A stretch of 64,000 bases of DNA from Sulfurimonas gotlandica GD1 (GTDB lineage Bacteria > Campylobacterota > Campylobacteria > Campylobacterales > Sulfurimonadaceae), in assembly GCF_000242915.1 (NCBI RefSeq), contig NZ_AFRZ01000001.1, forward strand, positions 1,798,001 through 1,862,000, written 5' to 3'. The notes below the pieces were generated by a model. It searched no databases and had not been told where the DNA came from. It saw only the letters and a list, made by a program, of their open reading frames with translations. The position numbers were made by a program, and so were the translations under genes. Below are positions 20,191 through 29,177 of this stretch, one piece after another. Every line of letters starts with the position of its first letter. Within the stretch, counting starts at the first letter, position 1.

Positions 20191-21209
20191 TAGGTAAGCT
20201 TTTTGAAGCTTTATATCATAAAGTATTTGTCAATATAGTTGTCCAACGTTCAAAAAGCATTGTATATGTAGAAGAGTGCAATAAAAAAGGTATGATTAAC
20301 AGCGATTCAGAGAGTTTCAGCACCACTGAACTCAGTAATAAAATGCATGAGTATATTAACTCTTTTATCTCAGAATCTCCATTTCATTATATTTCTGTTT
20401 TAGATACGTCAGATGCTCAAGGGGCACTACCTACTTGTTCAAGTAGAGATATGTCTATCTTTCATGATTTAACATCATCAAAATATATTTGTCATCAAAA
20501 TCAATGGGCATACTACACATCAAAGGCTGATCTTGATGTTATTCAACATAACTACGCAAAAATTGGTGTAGACTTTATATTTTCCCCATTTGTTATTCTC
20601 TCAAATTTTTTTAAAGACAAGATAAATACTAATCTAGCACTATATATTCTTCTGGAAGATAACTATATAACTATATGTGTTTTTGATAACTCAAGACTTC
20701 TTTTTGGTGAGCATTTAGACATGGAACATGGTGATGATCATGAGGATATGCTCATAGATGAGACTGGCGAAGATGATATGGATCTTGACCTAGACGGCAG
20801 TATAGATTTAGATGATATAGATGCCATGAATGATATTGAAGGATTAGATGATTTTGGAGATATCGAAGACTTAGATACTATTGATGAAATTGATGAATTC
20901 GCAGAATCAGAAGAAGAAGATGATAAAGAAGAATTTAGAGATGAAGAAGATGAACCATCTGTAGAAAATATTAGAGGTTTTAACGAGGATTATCAGAGAT
21001 TTTCACTTATTCAAAGTTCAATAAACAGATTTTATAAAGATTCTAAATATGAGAGTAAATTTGTAGAAAGTGTTTATATCGCAGATGCTGTAGGTGTTAG
21101 TGGGGACTTAAAGAGGTACTTGGAAGAGGAGATGTTTTTAAGTGTTTTTGTTAGACAATTAGATCTTGGTGCTGAAGTTTGTGAGATAGCAAAGGCAGAG
21201 TTAAAATGA
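20187..21209 (+). CDS. PilM-like / CtsP-region hypothetical with acidic insert
   Basis: 340-residue protein, GTG start overlapping the recombinase stop (GTGA). Residues 1-175 and 265-340 have the alternating strand/helix texture of actin-like assembly-platform proteins (PilM or GspL cytoplasmic domain), but no ATP-binding signature is clear. Residues 178-259 are an extreme acidic stretch with few other residues. The assignment rests mainly on the two following genes, which have PilN- and PilO-like architecture. In Campylobacter such genes serve DNA uptake (cts genes); equivalence is inference. Confidence 0.5.
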   Translation: MIGKLFEALYHKVFVNIVVQRSKSIVYVEECNKKGMINSDSESFSTTELSNKMHEYINSFISESPFHYISVLDTSDAQGALPTCSSRDMSIFHDLTSSKYICHQNQWAYYTSKADLDVIQHNYAKIGVDFIFSPFVILSNFFKDKINTNLALYILLEDNYITICVFDNSRLLFGEHLDMEHGDDHEDMLIDETGEDDMDLDLDGSIDLDDIDAMNDIEGLDDFGDIEDLDTIDEIDEFAESEEEDDKEEFRDEEDEPSVENIRGFNEDYQRFSLIQSSINRFYKDSKYESKFVESVYIADAVGVSGDLKRYLEEEMFLSVFVRQLDLGAEVCEIAKAELK

Positions 21210-21778
21210 AATATAGCTATATAAAACCTCGTAAAAAGCATGTTTTATCATCAGAGCTGCAACTTCTTTTTAGTTTTTTCAGCATTACTCTTTTTATGCT
21301 TTTTATAACATATCTCTTCTTAGTTTTTAAAGATTACAGATTCATTCAAAATACGCAGGAAATTGTTGAAAAAAGAGCTGAGTTAGAATCTGGAATAATT
21401 AATATGAAAGCTCAGATTACTTTTATAGAAAAAGAAGTTCTATTATGCGAGCGAATCAACACTAAGAATACAGTTCTTAAAGATTCAATCGCAAACCTTT
21501 TTGATTTGGTACCACAAAGAATCACTCTCTCTGAAGCTTCTTTACTAAAAAATGGGCTTATACTTTATGGTATTACTCCAAACAAGGATGTATATAACTT
21601 TATGCTTCAGGCACCTCTTCGTTCTATATTTCACAGAACATATAGTAGTTTTTATCCGGCACCAAATGGATGGCTTAAATTTGTGTCCACAAACTATATT
21701 GATGAAGATGAATTAGAATTAGAATTAGAACCTCAAATGATAGATAAAAAAGAAGAGGAGTCTGATAATGAAAATTAA
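21206..21778 (+). CDS. PilN-like single-pass assembly platform protein
   Basis: 190 residues: a short basic cytoplasmic N-terminus (KYSYIKPRKKHVLSSELQ), one membrane helix (LLFSFFSITLFMLFITYLFLVF), a coiled coil (about 50-85) and a small ferredoxin-like periplasmic part. That order is the PilN/GspL-C architecture. ATGA overlap with the preceding gene and 11-base overlap with the next. The C-terminus is acidic (ELELELEP from a GAATTA hexamer repeated near 21715-21730). Family recognition is by architecture, not by strong motif. Confidence 0.55.
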   Translation: MKYSYIKPRKKHVLSSELQLLFSFFSITLFMLFITYLFLVFKDYRFIQNTQEIVEKRAELESGIINMKAQITFIEKEVLLCERINTKNTVLKDSIANLFDLVPQRITLSEASLLKNGLILYGITPNKDVYNFMLQAPLRSIFHRTYSSFYPAPNGWLKFVSTNYIDEDELELELEPQMIDKKEEESDNEN

Positions 21779-22301
21779 TATATCAAGACAAAGTATCTAT
21801 TTGCTGTCAATATCTATGTTTTTACTTCTGTTTGTACTTCTTTTTTCATTTCTTGTATTGATTCCAAAAGGAAAAGAGTACAGAGAGCAAAGAAGCTTGT
21901 TAAATAAAGACACACTTGAGTATAGAAGGTATGAAGAGTTCAGCAATTCAACCCTAGACAAACTTAAGCAACTTCAAGCTGATAATGCACATATTATTAC
22001 TGCGCTTGACAACTCGTTTAACAGCGAAAGGTTTGAGAAACAGCATAGTACTTATTTTACTTCACTCAAATTATCTAAGATTGAGGCTTTAGAAAATGAA
22101 GACGAATTTGCTGTTTATGAGGTGAATACAACTTCATCAATTAACTCTCCACAGAGTTTTTATGAGTTTTTAGATGCTATAAATAAAGGTGATTGGATTA
22201 TTGGAATTAATTTTCCTATAAACTTTAAAAGAGATTCTGAGTTAATAACTTCATCATTTACGATGAAAATTTACAGCACGCAAAAAGTTTCAGTTAAGTA
22301 G
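21768..22301 (+). CDS. PilO-like single-pass assembly platform protein
   Basis: 177 residues: short N-terminus, membrane helix (IYLLSISMFLLLFVLLFSFLVLIP), coiled coil (about 35-75) and a C-terminal periplasmic domain with SPQSFYEFLDAINKGDWIIGINFPINFKR. The latter resembles the PilO phrase in which a loop around residue Y/F-E-F-x-D precedes paired strands. Last gene of the operon; it ends 12 bases inside the convergent tilS gene. Confidence 0.55.
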   Translation: MKINISRQSIYLLSISMFLLLFVLLFSFLVLIPKGKEYREQRSLLNKDTLEYRRYEEFSNSTLDKLKQLQADNAHIITALDNSFNSERFEKQHSTYFTSLKLSKIEALENEDEFAVYEVNTTSSINSPQSFYEFLDAINKGDWIIGINFPINFKRDSELITSSFTMKIYSTQKVSVK

Positions 22302-23291
22302 CTCTTTTACGCTTCTAAAAAGTTCTTCATTCTTATAAAGATATGGGCGAATTTTTGGCTCGATCTTTAAAATTCTACACTCTTCTTTAAACTCATGAGA
22401 CATATTTATTTCAGCATCATCTTTTGAATATGGTACTATAAAAATAAAGCCTTTATTTTTACTAACTAAAAATTTTCTGCCAACAACCAGAGATTTTTCA
22501 TCTTTTAATAATTCTCTCTCATTTGCACTAAGCATATATAGTTTTGATTTTAATATTTTGTCTATGATAAATATATCAGCTCTTTGTTTTTGCATACTTT
22601 TAAAGTATGATAAATCATCTATATGTCTAATCTCAACTTCTGGGATAAGGGTTTCTCTATCATCGTCTAGATAGTCAAAACTTTTTTTAATTCCGCTAAG
22701 ATATTTATCTAGTAGAGGAGCTGAGTAGTTATGTCTAAAAGAGTTTCTCTTTATAGTCTCATTTAAGTTAGTCTCATCTTCAAAATATTTAATATTATCT
22801 CTACCTAGATATTCATATAGTTCTTGTTTGTCCAGGTGAAGCAGAGGTCTAACTAGAGTATAAAACTCTCTTTGTTGAACCTTTTGCATTCCTGCTATTT
22901 CAGCACAGCCGGCACCTTTACAAAATTGCATGAGCATCCACTCAAATCTGTCACCAAGATGATGAGCCGTTAGAAGGTTATCATAGCCATATTCTGATAT
23001 GAGTTTTTCGAAAAAATCATATCTAATTTCTCTTGCCTTTGATTCGAAGTTTTTGCTAATTTTTGGAGATACAAGTGTATGGCACTCTAAGTTATATTTA
23101 GATGCCAACTCTTTTGCATACTCTACTTCTTTTATACTCTGAACTCTTTCGTTATAGTTGACAATAGCAATATCAAATTTTATGTTTTGTTTGAGAAGCA
23201 GAAAGAAGAGGGCAGTGGAATCTGCACCTCCTGAGAAGGCTAGAAGGTTTTTTTTATTTTTAAGTAGTTCTAGCGATGAAATTTCAAGCAT
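22290..23291 (-). CDS. tilS: tRNA(Ile)-lysidine synthase
   Basis: Modifies C34 of tRNA-Ile(CAU) to lysidine. The PP-loop SGGADSTALFF lies at the N-terminus, and TAHHLGDRFEWMLMQFCKGAG is the ATP/tRNA-contacting region. At 333 residues it carries the short C-terminal part usual in Campylobacterota. It overlaps the rimO stop by eight bases, so the two are probably cotranscribed. Confidence 0.93.
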   Translation of the reverse strand: MLEISSLELLKNKKNLLAFSGGADSTALFFLLLKQNIKFDIAIVNYNERVQSIKEVEYAKELASKYNLECHTLVSPKISKNFESKAREIRYDFFEKLISEYGYDNLLTAHHLGDRFEWMLMQFCKGAGCAEIAGMQKVQQREFYTLVRPLLHLDKQELYEYLGRDNIKYFEDETNLNETIKRNSFRHNYSAPLLDKYLSGIKKSFDYLDDDRETLIPEVEIRHIDDLSYFKSMQKQRADIFIIDKILKSKLYMLSANERELLKDEKSLVVGRKFLVSKNKGFIFIVPYSKDDAEINMSHEFKEECRILKIEPKIRPYLYKNEELFRSVKELLN

Positions 23292-24597
23292 TGTCTACTG
23301 TTGCAGTTAAGATATTCCCAACAAGCTCAGTCACTTTAGCTTTGTAGATTTTACCAAACTCTAATTCATCATCTTTAGTTCTGTCATTAACATATATTTC
23401 ACCGTCAATCTCAGGTGCCCAGATAGTTTTCCTAGCACTTAAAAGATACTCATGCTCATTACTCTCTCCGTCAATTATAAGCTCTATATCTTTGCCTACT
23501 TCATTTTGTAGAGATTTATGTGTGCACTCAGATGCTATGTCTCCAAGTATCTGAGCGCGAGACGCAATAAGCTCAACAGAAATCTTATTACTCATATCAT
23601 ATGCAGGAGTTGTCTCTTCATCAGAGTATGAGAAAACATTGATTCTATCAAACCCAAAAGATGCTGCAAATTCACACATCTCTTCAAACATCTCCTCAGT
23701 CTCATCCGGATGCCCTACTATAAAACTAGTTCTTACAAATGAGTTTGGAAGCCCTCTCATAAAGTCTAAAAGTTCTATTGTTTTGTCTTTTCCAAAACCA
23801 CGTTTCATCATACGGAGCATATCATCATTTATATGTTGGATCGGCATATCAAAGTAGTTATGAAAGATCTCACTTTTTGCTATATTTTTCAAAAGTGAGA
23901 TAGTTGTAGTTGATGGGTAAAGGTAGAGGATTCTTGCACTTTTAACGCCTTCTATAAGCTCAATTCTTTGAATCAGAAGACTTAGCCCGTCTTTGATATT
24001 TTGATCTCTAAGGTATGAAGAGCTGTCTTGTGATACAAAACTAAAATCATAATAACCTTTGGCTACTAAACCCTCAACCTCTTTAGCAATAGAATCCAGA
24101 TTACGAGAGTTTAGTTTACCTTTAAAAGATGGAATTGCACAAAAGCTACATGTTTGGTTACAGCCCTCAGATAGTTTAATATATGCGTGGTAAGTTGAGC
24201 CGGTTACAACTCTCTCACTCCCGTCAATTAAAAATACTTCATCAGAAAAACGGCTCTTTTTCTCACGTAAAAGTTCATCAATATGGTCATAATCACCAAC
24301 CCCGGTAAAGATATCTACTTCTGGCATCTGAGTAGCTAAATCTTCTTTATATCTCTCACTAAGACAACCAGCCATTACCAATACAGAATCTTCTTTTCTT
24401 GCTTCATGAAGGTTAAGAACAGTATTTATAGATTCTTGTTTTGCAGCATCTATGAAACCACAAGTATTTACTATGATCACGTCAGCTTCAGACTCAGTAT
24501 CTGTAAGCTCAAAGTTTTGAAGTTTCCCCATCATTACTTCTGTATCGACAAGGTTTTTTGTACAGCCAAGAGAGACTATGTGAAGTTTGTTGCTCAT
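23284..24597 (-). CDS. rimO: Ribosomal protein S12 methylthiotransferase
   Basis: Radical-SAM enzyme that methylthiolates an aspartate of S12. N-terminal SLGCTKNLVDTEVM, NTCGFIDAAKQES and AGCLSERY, then the radical-SAM motif CNQTCSFC within SEGCNQTCSFCAIPSFKGKLNSR, and a C-terminal TRAM domain. SLGCTKNLVD separates RimO from MiaB. 437 residues, complete. A minus-strand TATAAT at 24624-24629 is its likely promoter. Confidence 0.96.
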   Translation of the reverse strand: MSNKLHIVSLGCTKNLVDTEVMMGKLQNFELTDTESEADVIIVNTCGFIDAAKQESINTVLNLHEARKEDSVLVMAGCLSERYKEDLATQMPEVDIFTGVGDYDHIDELLREKKSRFSDEVFLIDGSERVVTGSTYHAYIKLSEGCNQTCSFCAIPSFKGKLNSRNLDSIAKEVEGLVAKGYYDFSFVSQDSSSYLRDQNIKDGLSLLIQRIELIEGVKSARILYLYPSTTTISLLKNIAKSEIFHNYFDMPIQHINDDMLRMMKRGFGKDKTIELLDFMRGLPNSFVRTSFIVGHPDETEEMFEEMCEFAASFGFDRINVFSYSDEETTPAYDMSNKISVELIASRAQILGDIASECTHKSLQNEVGKDIELIIDGESNEHEYLLSARKTIWAPEIDGEIYVNDRTKDDELEFGKIYKAKVTELVGNILTATVDNA

Positions 24598-24623
24598 TAT
24601 TACTACTTTTAAATATTTTTCGT

Positions 24624-24629
24624 ATTATA
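24624..24629 (-). promoter_or_regulatory. -10 box of rimO-tilS
   Basis: TATAAT on the minus strand 26 bases before the rimO ATG, in the 50-base divergent gap to the BaiN-like gene. Confidence 0.5.
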
Positions 24630-24636
24630 TCTAAAG

Positions 24637-24642
24637 TATAAT
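24637..24642 (+). promoter_or_regulatory. -10 box TATAAT, possible leaderless start
   Basis: Perfect TATAAT ending five bases before the ATG at 24648 (ACAGT between), with no ribosome binding site. Confidence 0.6.
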
Positions 24643-24647
24643 ACAGT

Positions 24648-25799
24648 ATGAAAATATATGATGTTTTAATTTTAGGTGCAGGCGCTAGTGGTCTGATGTG
24701 TGCCTCCGAGTTAAGTAAAAAATTGAGTGTTGGTATTATTGATATAAATGCTAAAGTTGCACAGAAACTAAAGGTTTCTGGCGGTGGGAAGTGTAATATT
24801 ACAAATGTAAGTGTCAGTCATAAAAACTTTGATGGTGAGAGCGAATTAGTATCAAGCGTACTAGAGCGTTTTTCTAAAGAAGACTTATTGGAATTTTTAC
24901 AAAAAAATTCTCTTACACCAGTTATAAGAAAAAATCGTTATTACTTTTGTAAAGACTCTTCTGATGAAATAATAAATATATTAAAAAAACTTACTAAACA
25001 TCAGGAACTTATCTTAAACACAGAGATATTTGAAGTTGTAAAAAAAGATGATATTTTTGATATTAAAACACTTAAAAGCACTCTTAGAGCTAAAAGGCTC
25101 ATAGTTGCAACAGGTGGTAAAAGTTTTAATACCTTGGGCGCAAGTGATATTGGACTAAATATTGCAAAAAGTTTTGATATACAAATAAAAGAGTTCACTC
25201 CGGCCCTTGTTGGTTTGACTGTGCAAAAAGATCAGTTTTGGATGAAAGAATTAAGTGGCCTTAGTTGTTATGTAAATATAAAAGTAGATGACAGGATATT
25301 AGATGAAGACTTGCTGTTTGCACATAAAGGAATAAGTGGGCCTGCAGTCTTATCCGCATCCCTATATTGGAAAAAAGGTAATATATCCATAGATTTTCTA
25401 CCAAATAAAAATATACATGAGCTAATAAATGGCAGTAAAAAACTTGTAAGTTCAGTGATTCCATTACCAAAACGGCTCTCAGTTGCGATATTAGAAGCCA
25501 TTGGTGTAAATGATATTGAGTGTAAAAAACTAACTAATGAAGCAAAAGAGAAACTCTTGGCAATTCACAATTATGAATTTGCTCCAGCAGGTAATTTTGG
25601 TTTTTCAAAAGCTGAAGTTAGTAGAGGTGGAATTTGTGCAAAAGAGTTACATTTTGATTCTTTAGAATCAAAAACTGTTAAAAACTTACATTTTATAGGT
25701 GAGGTTGTCGATGTAACTGGTGAGCTTGGAGGGTATAACTTTCAATGGGCTTTTAGTAGTGGTGTAATATGTGCAAGAGGGATAAATAAATATCTTTAA
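24648..25799 (+). CDS. BaiN/HI0933-family FAD-dependent oxidoreductase
   Basis: Flavoprotein of 383 residues. FAD-binding start DVLILGAGASGLMCASELS, the hallmark KVSGGGKCNITN, a second nucleotide segment (RLIVATGGKSFNTLGASDIGLNIAKSF) and the C-terminal ELGGYNFQWAFSSGVICAR. The physiological substrate of most members is unknown. It stands alone between the divergent rimO and an outer membrane protein gene. The ATG is chosen because an upstream start is excluded by the -10 box five bases away. Confidence 0.9.
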   Translation: MKIYDVLILGAGASGLMCASELSKKLSVGIIDINAKVAQKLKVSGGGKCNITNVSVSHKNFDGESELVSSVLERFSKEDLLEFLQKNSLTPVIRKNRYYFCKDSSDEIINILKKLTKHQELILNTEIFEVVKKDDIFDIKTLKSTLRAKRLIVATGGKSFNTLGASDIGLNIAKSFDIQIKEFTPALVGLTVQKDQFWMKELSGLSCYVNIKVDDRILDEDLLFAHKGISGPAVLSASLYWKKGNISIDFLPNKNIHELINGSKKLVSSVIPLPKRLSVAILEAIGVNDIECKKLTNEAKEKLLAIHNYEFAPAGNFGFSKAEVSRGGICAKELHFDSLESKTVKNLHFIGEVVDVTGELGGYNFQWAFSSGVICARGINKYL

Positions 25800-25855
25800 A
25801 GTTTGCTTCAAAAGCGACAAGGTATAATGGTCGTAAATATAAGGGAGATGATAGA

Positions 25856-26452
25856 ATGGTAAAAAAATTAAGTAAAGTAATAGTTGCTACTCTTTTAGTA
25901 GCTTCGTCACTTACAGCTGAGTTAACAGACAACTCAATGTATAAGTTTAATATAAACTCTCTAATAGGTTTTGAGGCTGGTTATAGTGGATTTGACTATG
26001 AACGTACAACTTCAGGCGTAACAGATGCCAGAGAAACTGTCAATATAAATCATGGTGGTATTAAGATAGGTGCAGAGTCAGAAAACTATAGACTATTTTT
26101 AAGCGCAAGAGCTTTTGATGGTGGTGATTTTGATTATGCTAGAGCATATGGTGTTGAAGTTCAATACCTTTTGAATTTTTCAAAAATGGCTAATGTTTAC
26201 TTTGGTGTAAATGCTGGTAAAGTAGATATGAGATTTGCAGACAAAACAAACAATAAAACTGTAAAGCTGAGTAATGGTTACATGGGTGGAGATGTTGGTG
26301 TAAATGTACATTTAGGTAAAAGTGCAGACTTTGAAGTTGGAGCTAGGCTAATGAGTCTAAATGCGAGTGCAACAGATGGTGCAGTTACATATGACTTTGA
26401 TAATATTGTAACTGGTTATGCAAGTATTATTTTTAAATACCAAATGGATTAA
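25856..26452 (+). CDS. Small outer membrane beta-barrel protein
   Basis: 198 residues with a Sec signal peptide (MVKKLSKVIVATLLVASSLTA, cleavage about residue 21). Amphipathic strands with G/Y/F follow, consistent with an eight-strand barrel: GFEAGYSGFDYE, RLFLSARAF, VYFGVNAGKVDMRF, TGYASIIFKYQMD. No specific family is recognised. GGGAGA ribosome site. The next gene begins four bases after its stop. Confidence 0.65.
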   Translation: MVKKLSKVIVATLLVASSLTAELTDNSMYKFNINSLIGFEAGYSGFDYERTTSGVTDARETVNINHGGIKIGAESENYRLFLSARAFDGGDFDYARAYGVEVQYLLNFSKMANVYFGVNAGKVDMRFADKTNNKTVKLSNGYMGGDVGVNVHLGKSADFEVGARLMSLNASATDGAVTYDFDNIVTGYASIIFKYQMD

Positions 26453-26455
26453 TCA

Positions 26456-26788
26456 GTGAGATATATTTTAACAATCCTTCTTTTTTTAAGTGTCGCAAAT
26501 GCAGATATAATGAAGAAAAAAACACTGGCTTGCCCTAGTGTTATTCAGTTGCAAAAAGCGCCAGTTGAGAGCGCTGAAAACTCTATGAATTTAAGTATGT
26601 ATGCTATAGCAAATGACTGTGTGATTATAGATAAAAGAGATAATGTTGAAGCTGTAGGTTATGACCCTACAAACTCGCAAGAGATTTATCAAAAAATCAT
26701 CTATAAAAAAACAGGTGTTTACCTCTATGTAATTAGATCGGCAATTCAAGTTGAACAAGATGGTAAAAAAAGTTCTCTAAGGTTCTAA
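26456..26788 (+). CDS. Small periplasmic hypothetical protein
   Basis: 110 residues starting with GTG. A signal peptide (MRYILTILLFLSVANA) is followed by a short soluble domain with two cysteines (TLACPSVIQL, NDCVIIDKRD), which could form a disulfide. It lies four bases downstream of the outer membrane protein gene, so the two are probably expressed together. No function can be assigned. Confidence 0.6.
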   Translation: MRYILTILLFLSVANADIMKKKTLACPSVIQLQKAPVESAENSMNLSMYAIANDCVIIDKRDNVEAVGYDPTNSQEIYQKIIYKKTGVYLYVIRSAIQVEQDGKKSSLRF

Positions 26789-26824
26789 TGCCATTCATAA
26801 ATCATTCACTTTTAAAATATAAGT

Positions 26825-26844
26825 TTATGGGCATTAGCCCATAA
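26825..26844 (+). terminator. Hairpin downstream of the periplasmic protein gene
   Basis: Stem TTATGGGC / GCCCATAA with an ATTA loop, 36 bases after the stop codon. A T-rich region follows only about 20 bases later, so its strength as a terminator is uncertain. Confidence 0.5.
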
Positions 26845-26966
26845 CTACTACTCTTTCAATCTTTTTTACTTCATAAAACTTAAACAATTTATTTATATAA
26901 TTAATGATATAAGAGAGTTAATATATAAATGTTTATAATAATAAATAAGCTTCTAAAGGATTTCTG

Positions 26967-28895
26967 ATGGATTATGGCAGTAAATTAAATCTTAATACAT
27001 TACTTTTTAATCATCATAAACACACAGTATTAATACCAACTTTCGTAATCGCTGTATTGCTATTTATTCTTTATTTTTCTGCAAATACATATATCTACAA
27101 TTTAATAAAATCAAGTTCAATTGAAAAAGTGAAAACTCACGGTCATGATATGCTTCTTGAAAAGTCAAAATATATTGGAAACACTCTAGGTGAAGTCTCA
27201 AGATTGAGTCAAATACTTCAAAAAGAGCATAAACATTTTTTTGCAAACCCTGAGCTGACATATCTTCCATATGGAACACCAATATTTAAAGTTGCTCACA
27301 ATGGTGTCTACTATAAATCAAATAAGACAGGTTCAAGTCTTTACTACTCTTCTGATACAAAAATAACAGATAAAGAAAAAAATAAAGCTCTACGTTCAGA
27401 AGCGATGGATATAAGCTTTAAAAATATAGTAGAAAGTAATCCAAACATTGTAGCCGCATATTTTAATAGTTGGGATAATATGAATAGAATCTACCCATAT
27501 ATAGATAATGTATATAATTTATTTGGTCTAAGTATTCAAATTCCTGATTATAATTTTTATTATCTTGCAGATGCAAAACATAACCCTAAAAGGGAATCTG
27601 TATGGACCGGAGCTTATTTAGATCCAGCTGGTAATGGTTGGATGGTTTCTTGCATCGCTCCTATTTATAATAAAGATTTTTTAGAAGGTGTCACTGGTAT
27701 AGATATTACTTTAGAGAGTTTTATAAATAATATTTTGGAGAGTAAAATGCCATGGAATGCTACGCTTTTTATGTTAGATGATAAAGGTAGTATTTTAGCA
27801 ATGCCAAAAAAAATAGAAAAGATAGTAAAAATAGAAGAGTTAATTTATCATGAATACACAACAAATATCAATAGAACAATTGAAAAACCAGAGGAGTATA
27901 ATCTTATTAAAAATAAAAATACACCTTTTAGCTATAAATTTGCGGAGTATTATAAAAATAAAACAAAGATTTTTGAACTGACTGTTAATTCTATAGATTA
28001 TATATTACTTCAAACTACAGTAAAAGAAACTGGCTGGAGATTAATACTTATTATTGAAAAGAATTCTATTTTTCACGATATCTATAAATTGAAATCTTAT
28101 GCTGATATCATAGGATACAGCGCAATTGTATTTGCAATATTGTTTTATTTGGCGTTCTTATTATATACAGTGAAAAGATCAGAATCATTTGCCCTTCGTA
28201 TTACAAATCCAATTAGAGAGTTATCAAGACAGACAACATTTGTAGGAACTGATAAAATGACAGAGCCATTTGTGAAGAGTAATATAGAAGAGATTGATAA
28301 GTTAAACTCAAATTTTACCAAGATGGTCAGTGAACTTAAAATAGGGAAGAACAATCTTATTAAAACTGAGCGCAGGAGACAAATATATGAAGAGAAGGCT
28401 CATATATATCATAAAAAATCACTAACTGATCCATTAACCGGTGTATATAATCGCTCTAAGGCTGAGGATGTCATGAGCCACGAAATAAACCTTGCAAAAC
28501 TATATGGACAGCCACTATCTTTGATTATGTTAGATATTGACCATTTTAAAGAGATTAATGATACGTTAGGACATGCTGTTGGAGATGAAGTTCTTGTTGA
28601 GTTTATAAAAGTGATAAATAATAATTCAAGAAGTAATGATATTGTTATAAGAAATGGGGGAGATGAGTTTTTAATTATATGTCCAAATACAGAAGCTAAA
28701 GATGCTGCATTACATGCAGAAAATATACGTTCTTTAATTGAAAGCAATAATTACAAAAAAGACTACAATGTAACATCTAGCATTGGAGTGACATCTTATC
28801 AAACTGGAGATACAAAAGAAGCCATATTTAAAAGGGTTGATAAAGCATTATATATAGCAAAGGAAAAAGGCAGAAATTGTGTTGTTAGTTCATAA
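26967..28895 (+). CDS. Membrane diguanylate cyclase with double Cache sensor
   Basis: 642 residues. Transmembrane helix at about 22-43, a large periplasmic double-Cache region (about 45-370, with GAYLDPAGNGWMVSCIAPIY and GVTGIDITLESF), a second helix near 375-395, a HAMP-like linker and a GGDEF domain. The signature is intact (GGDEF at 564-568) with an RSND inhibition site five residues earlier. It should synthesise cyclic di-GMP in response to a periplasmic small molecule that cannot be identified. AAGGAT ribosome site. Monocistronic. Confidence 0.9.
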   Translation: MDYGSKLNLNTLLFNHHKHTVLIPTFVIAVLLFILYFSANTYIYNLIKSSSIEKVKTHGHDMLLEKSKYIGNTLGEVSRLSQILQKEHKHFFANPELTYLPYGTPIFKVAHNGVYYKSNKTGSSLYYSSDTKITDKEKNKALRSEAMDISFKNIVESNPNIVAAYFNSWDNMNRIYPYIDNVYNLFGLSIQIPDYNFYYLADAKHNPKRESVWTGAYLDPAGNGWMVSCIAPIYNKDFLEGVTGIDITLESFINNILESKMPWNATLFMLDDKGSILAMPKKIEKIVKIEELIYHEYTTNINRTIEKPEEYNLIKNKNTPFSYKFAEYYKNKTKIFELTVNSIDYILLQTTVKETGWRLILIIEKNSIFHDIYKLKSYADIIGYSAIVFAILFYLAFLLYTVKRSESFALRITNPIRELSRQTTFVGTDKMTEPFVKSNIEEIDKLNSNFTKMVSELKIGKNNLIKTERRRQIYEEKAHIYHKKSLTDPLTGVYNRSKAEDVMSHEINLAKLYGQPLSLIMLDIDHFKEINDTLGHAVGDEVLVEFIKVINNNSRSNDIVIRNGGDEFLIICPNTEAKDAALHAENIRSLIESNNYKKDYNVTSSIGVTSYQTGDTKEAIFKRVDKALYIAKEKGRNCVVSS

Positions 28896-28911
28896 AGAGA
28901 CAATATGAGGA

Positions 28912-28986
28912 TGGTGCTCGATACTGGGCTTGAACCAGTGACTTCTTCCATGTCATGGAAGCACTCTACCACTGAGTTAATCGAGC
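28912..28986 (-). tRNA. tRNA-Val (GAC)
   Basis: Full cloverleaf on the minus strand: acceptor GCTCGAT / ATCGAGC, D arm ACTC / GAGT, anticodon stem CTTCC / GGAAG with loop ATGACAT (anticodon GAC), T arm ACTGG-TTCAAGC-CCAGT, discriminator A and encoded CCA. 75 bases including CCA. Confidence 0.93.
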
Positions 28987-29137
28987 ATGTTTTACTTTCT
29001 TTATTCCTTCTAAAGGCAATAGCCTAGAAACTAAGTTATCATAGTAAAATAAAGAGCATAATTCTATCTAAAAATTCTTAAAACAATTTTTCTCTATTTA
29101 GCCTCAATATTTATATTTAATTTATGTTTAGTGAGTG

Positions 29138-29143
29138 TATAAT
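29138..29143 (+). promoter_or_regulatory. -10 box of pckA
   Basis: Perfect TATAAT preceded by GTG, 34 bases before the pckA ATG. An AAAAGG ribosome site lies near the start. Confidence 0.6.
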
Positions 29144-29177
29144 TTCGATATTAAAAAAAGTACCCAAAAGGTAAGTT

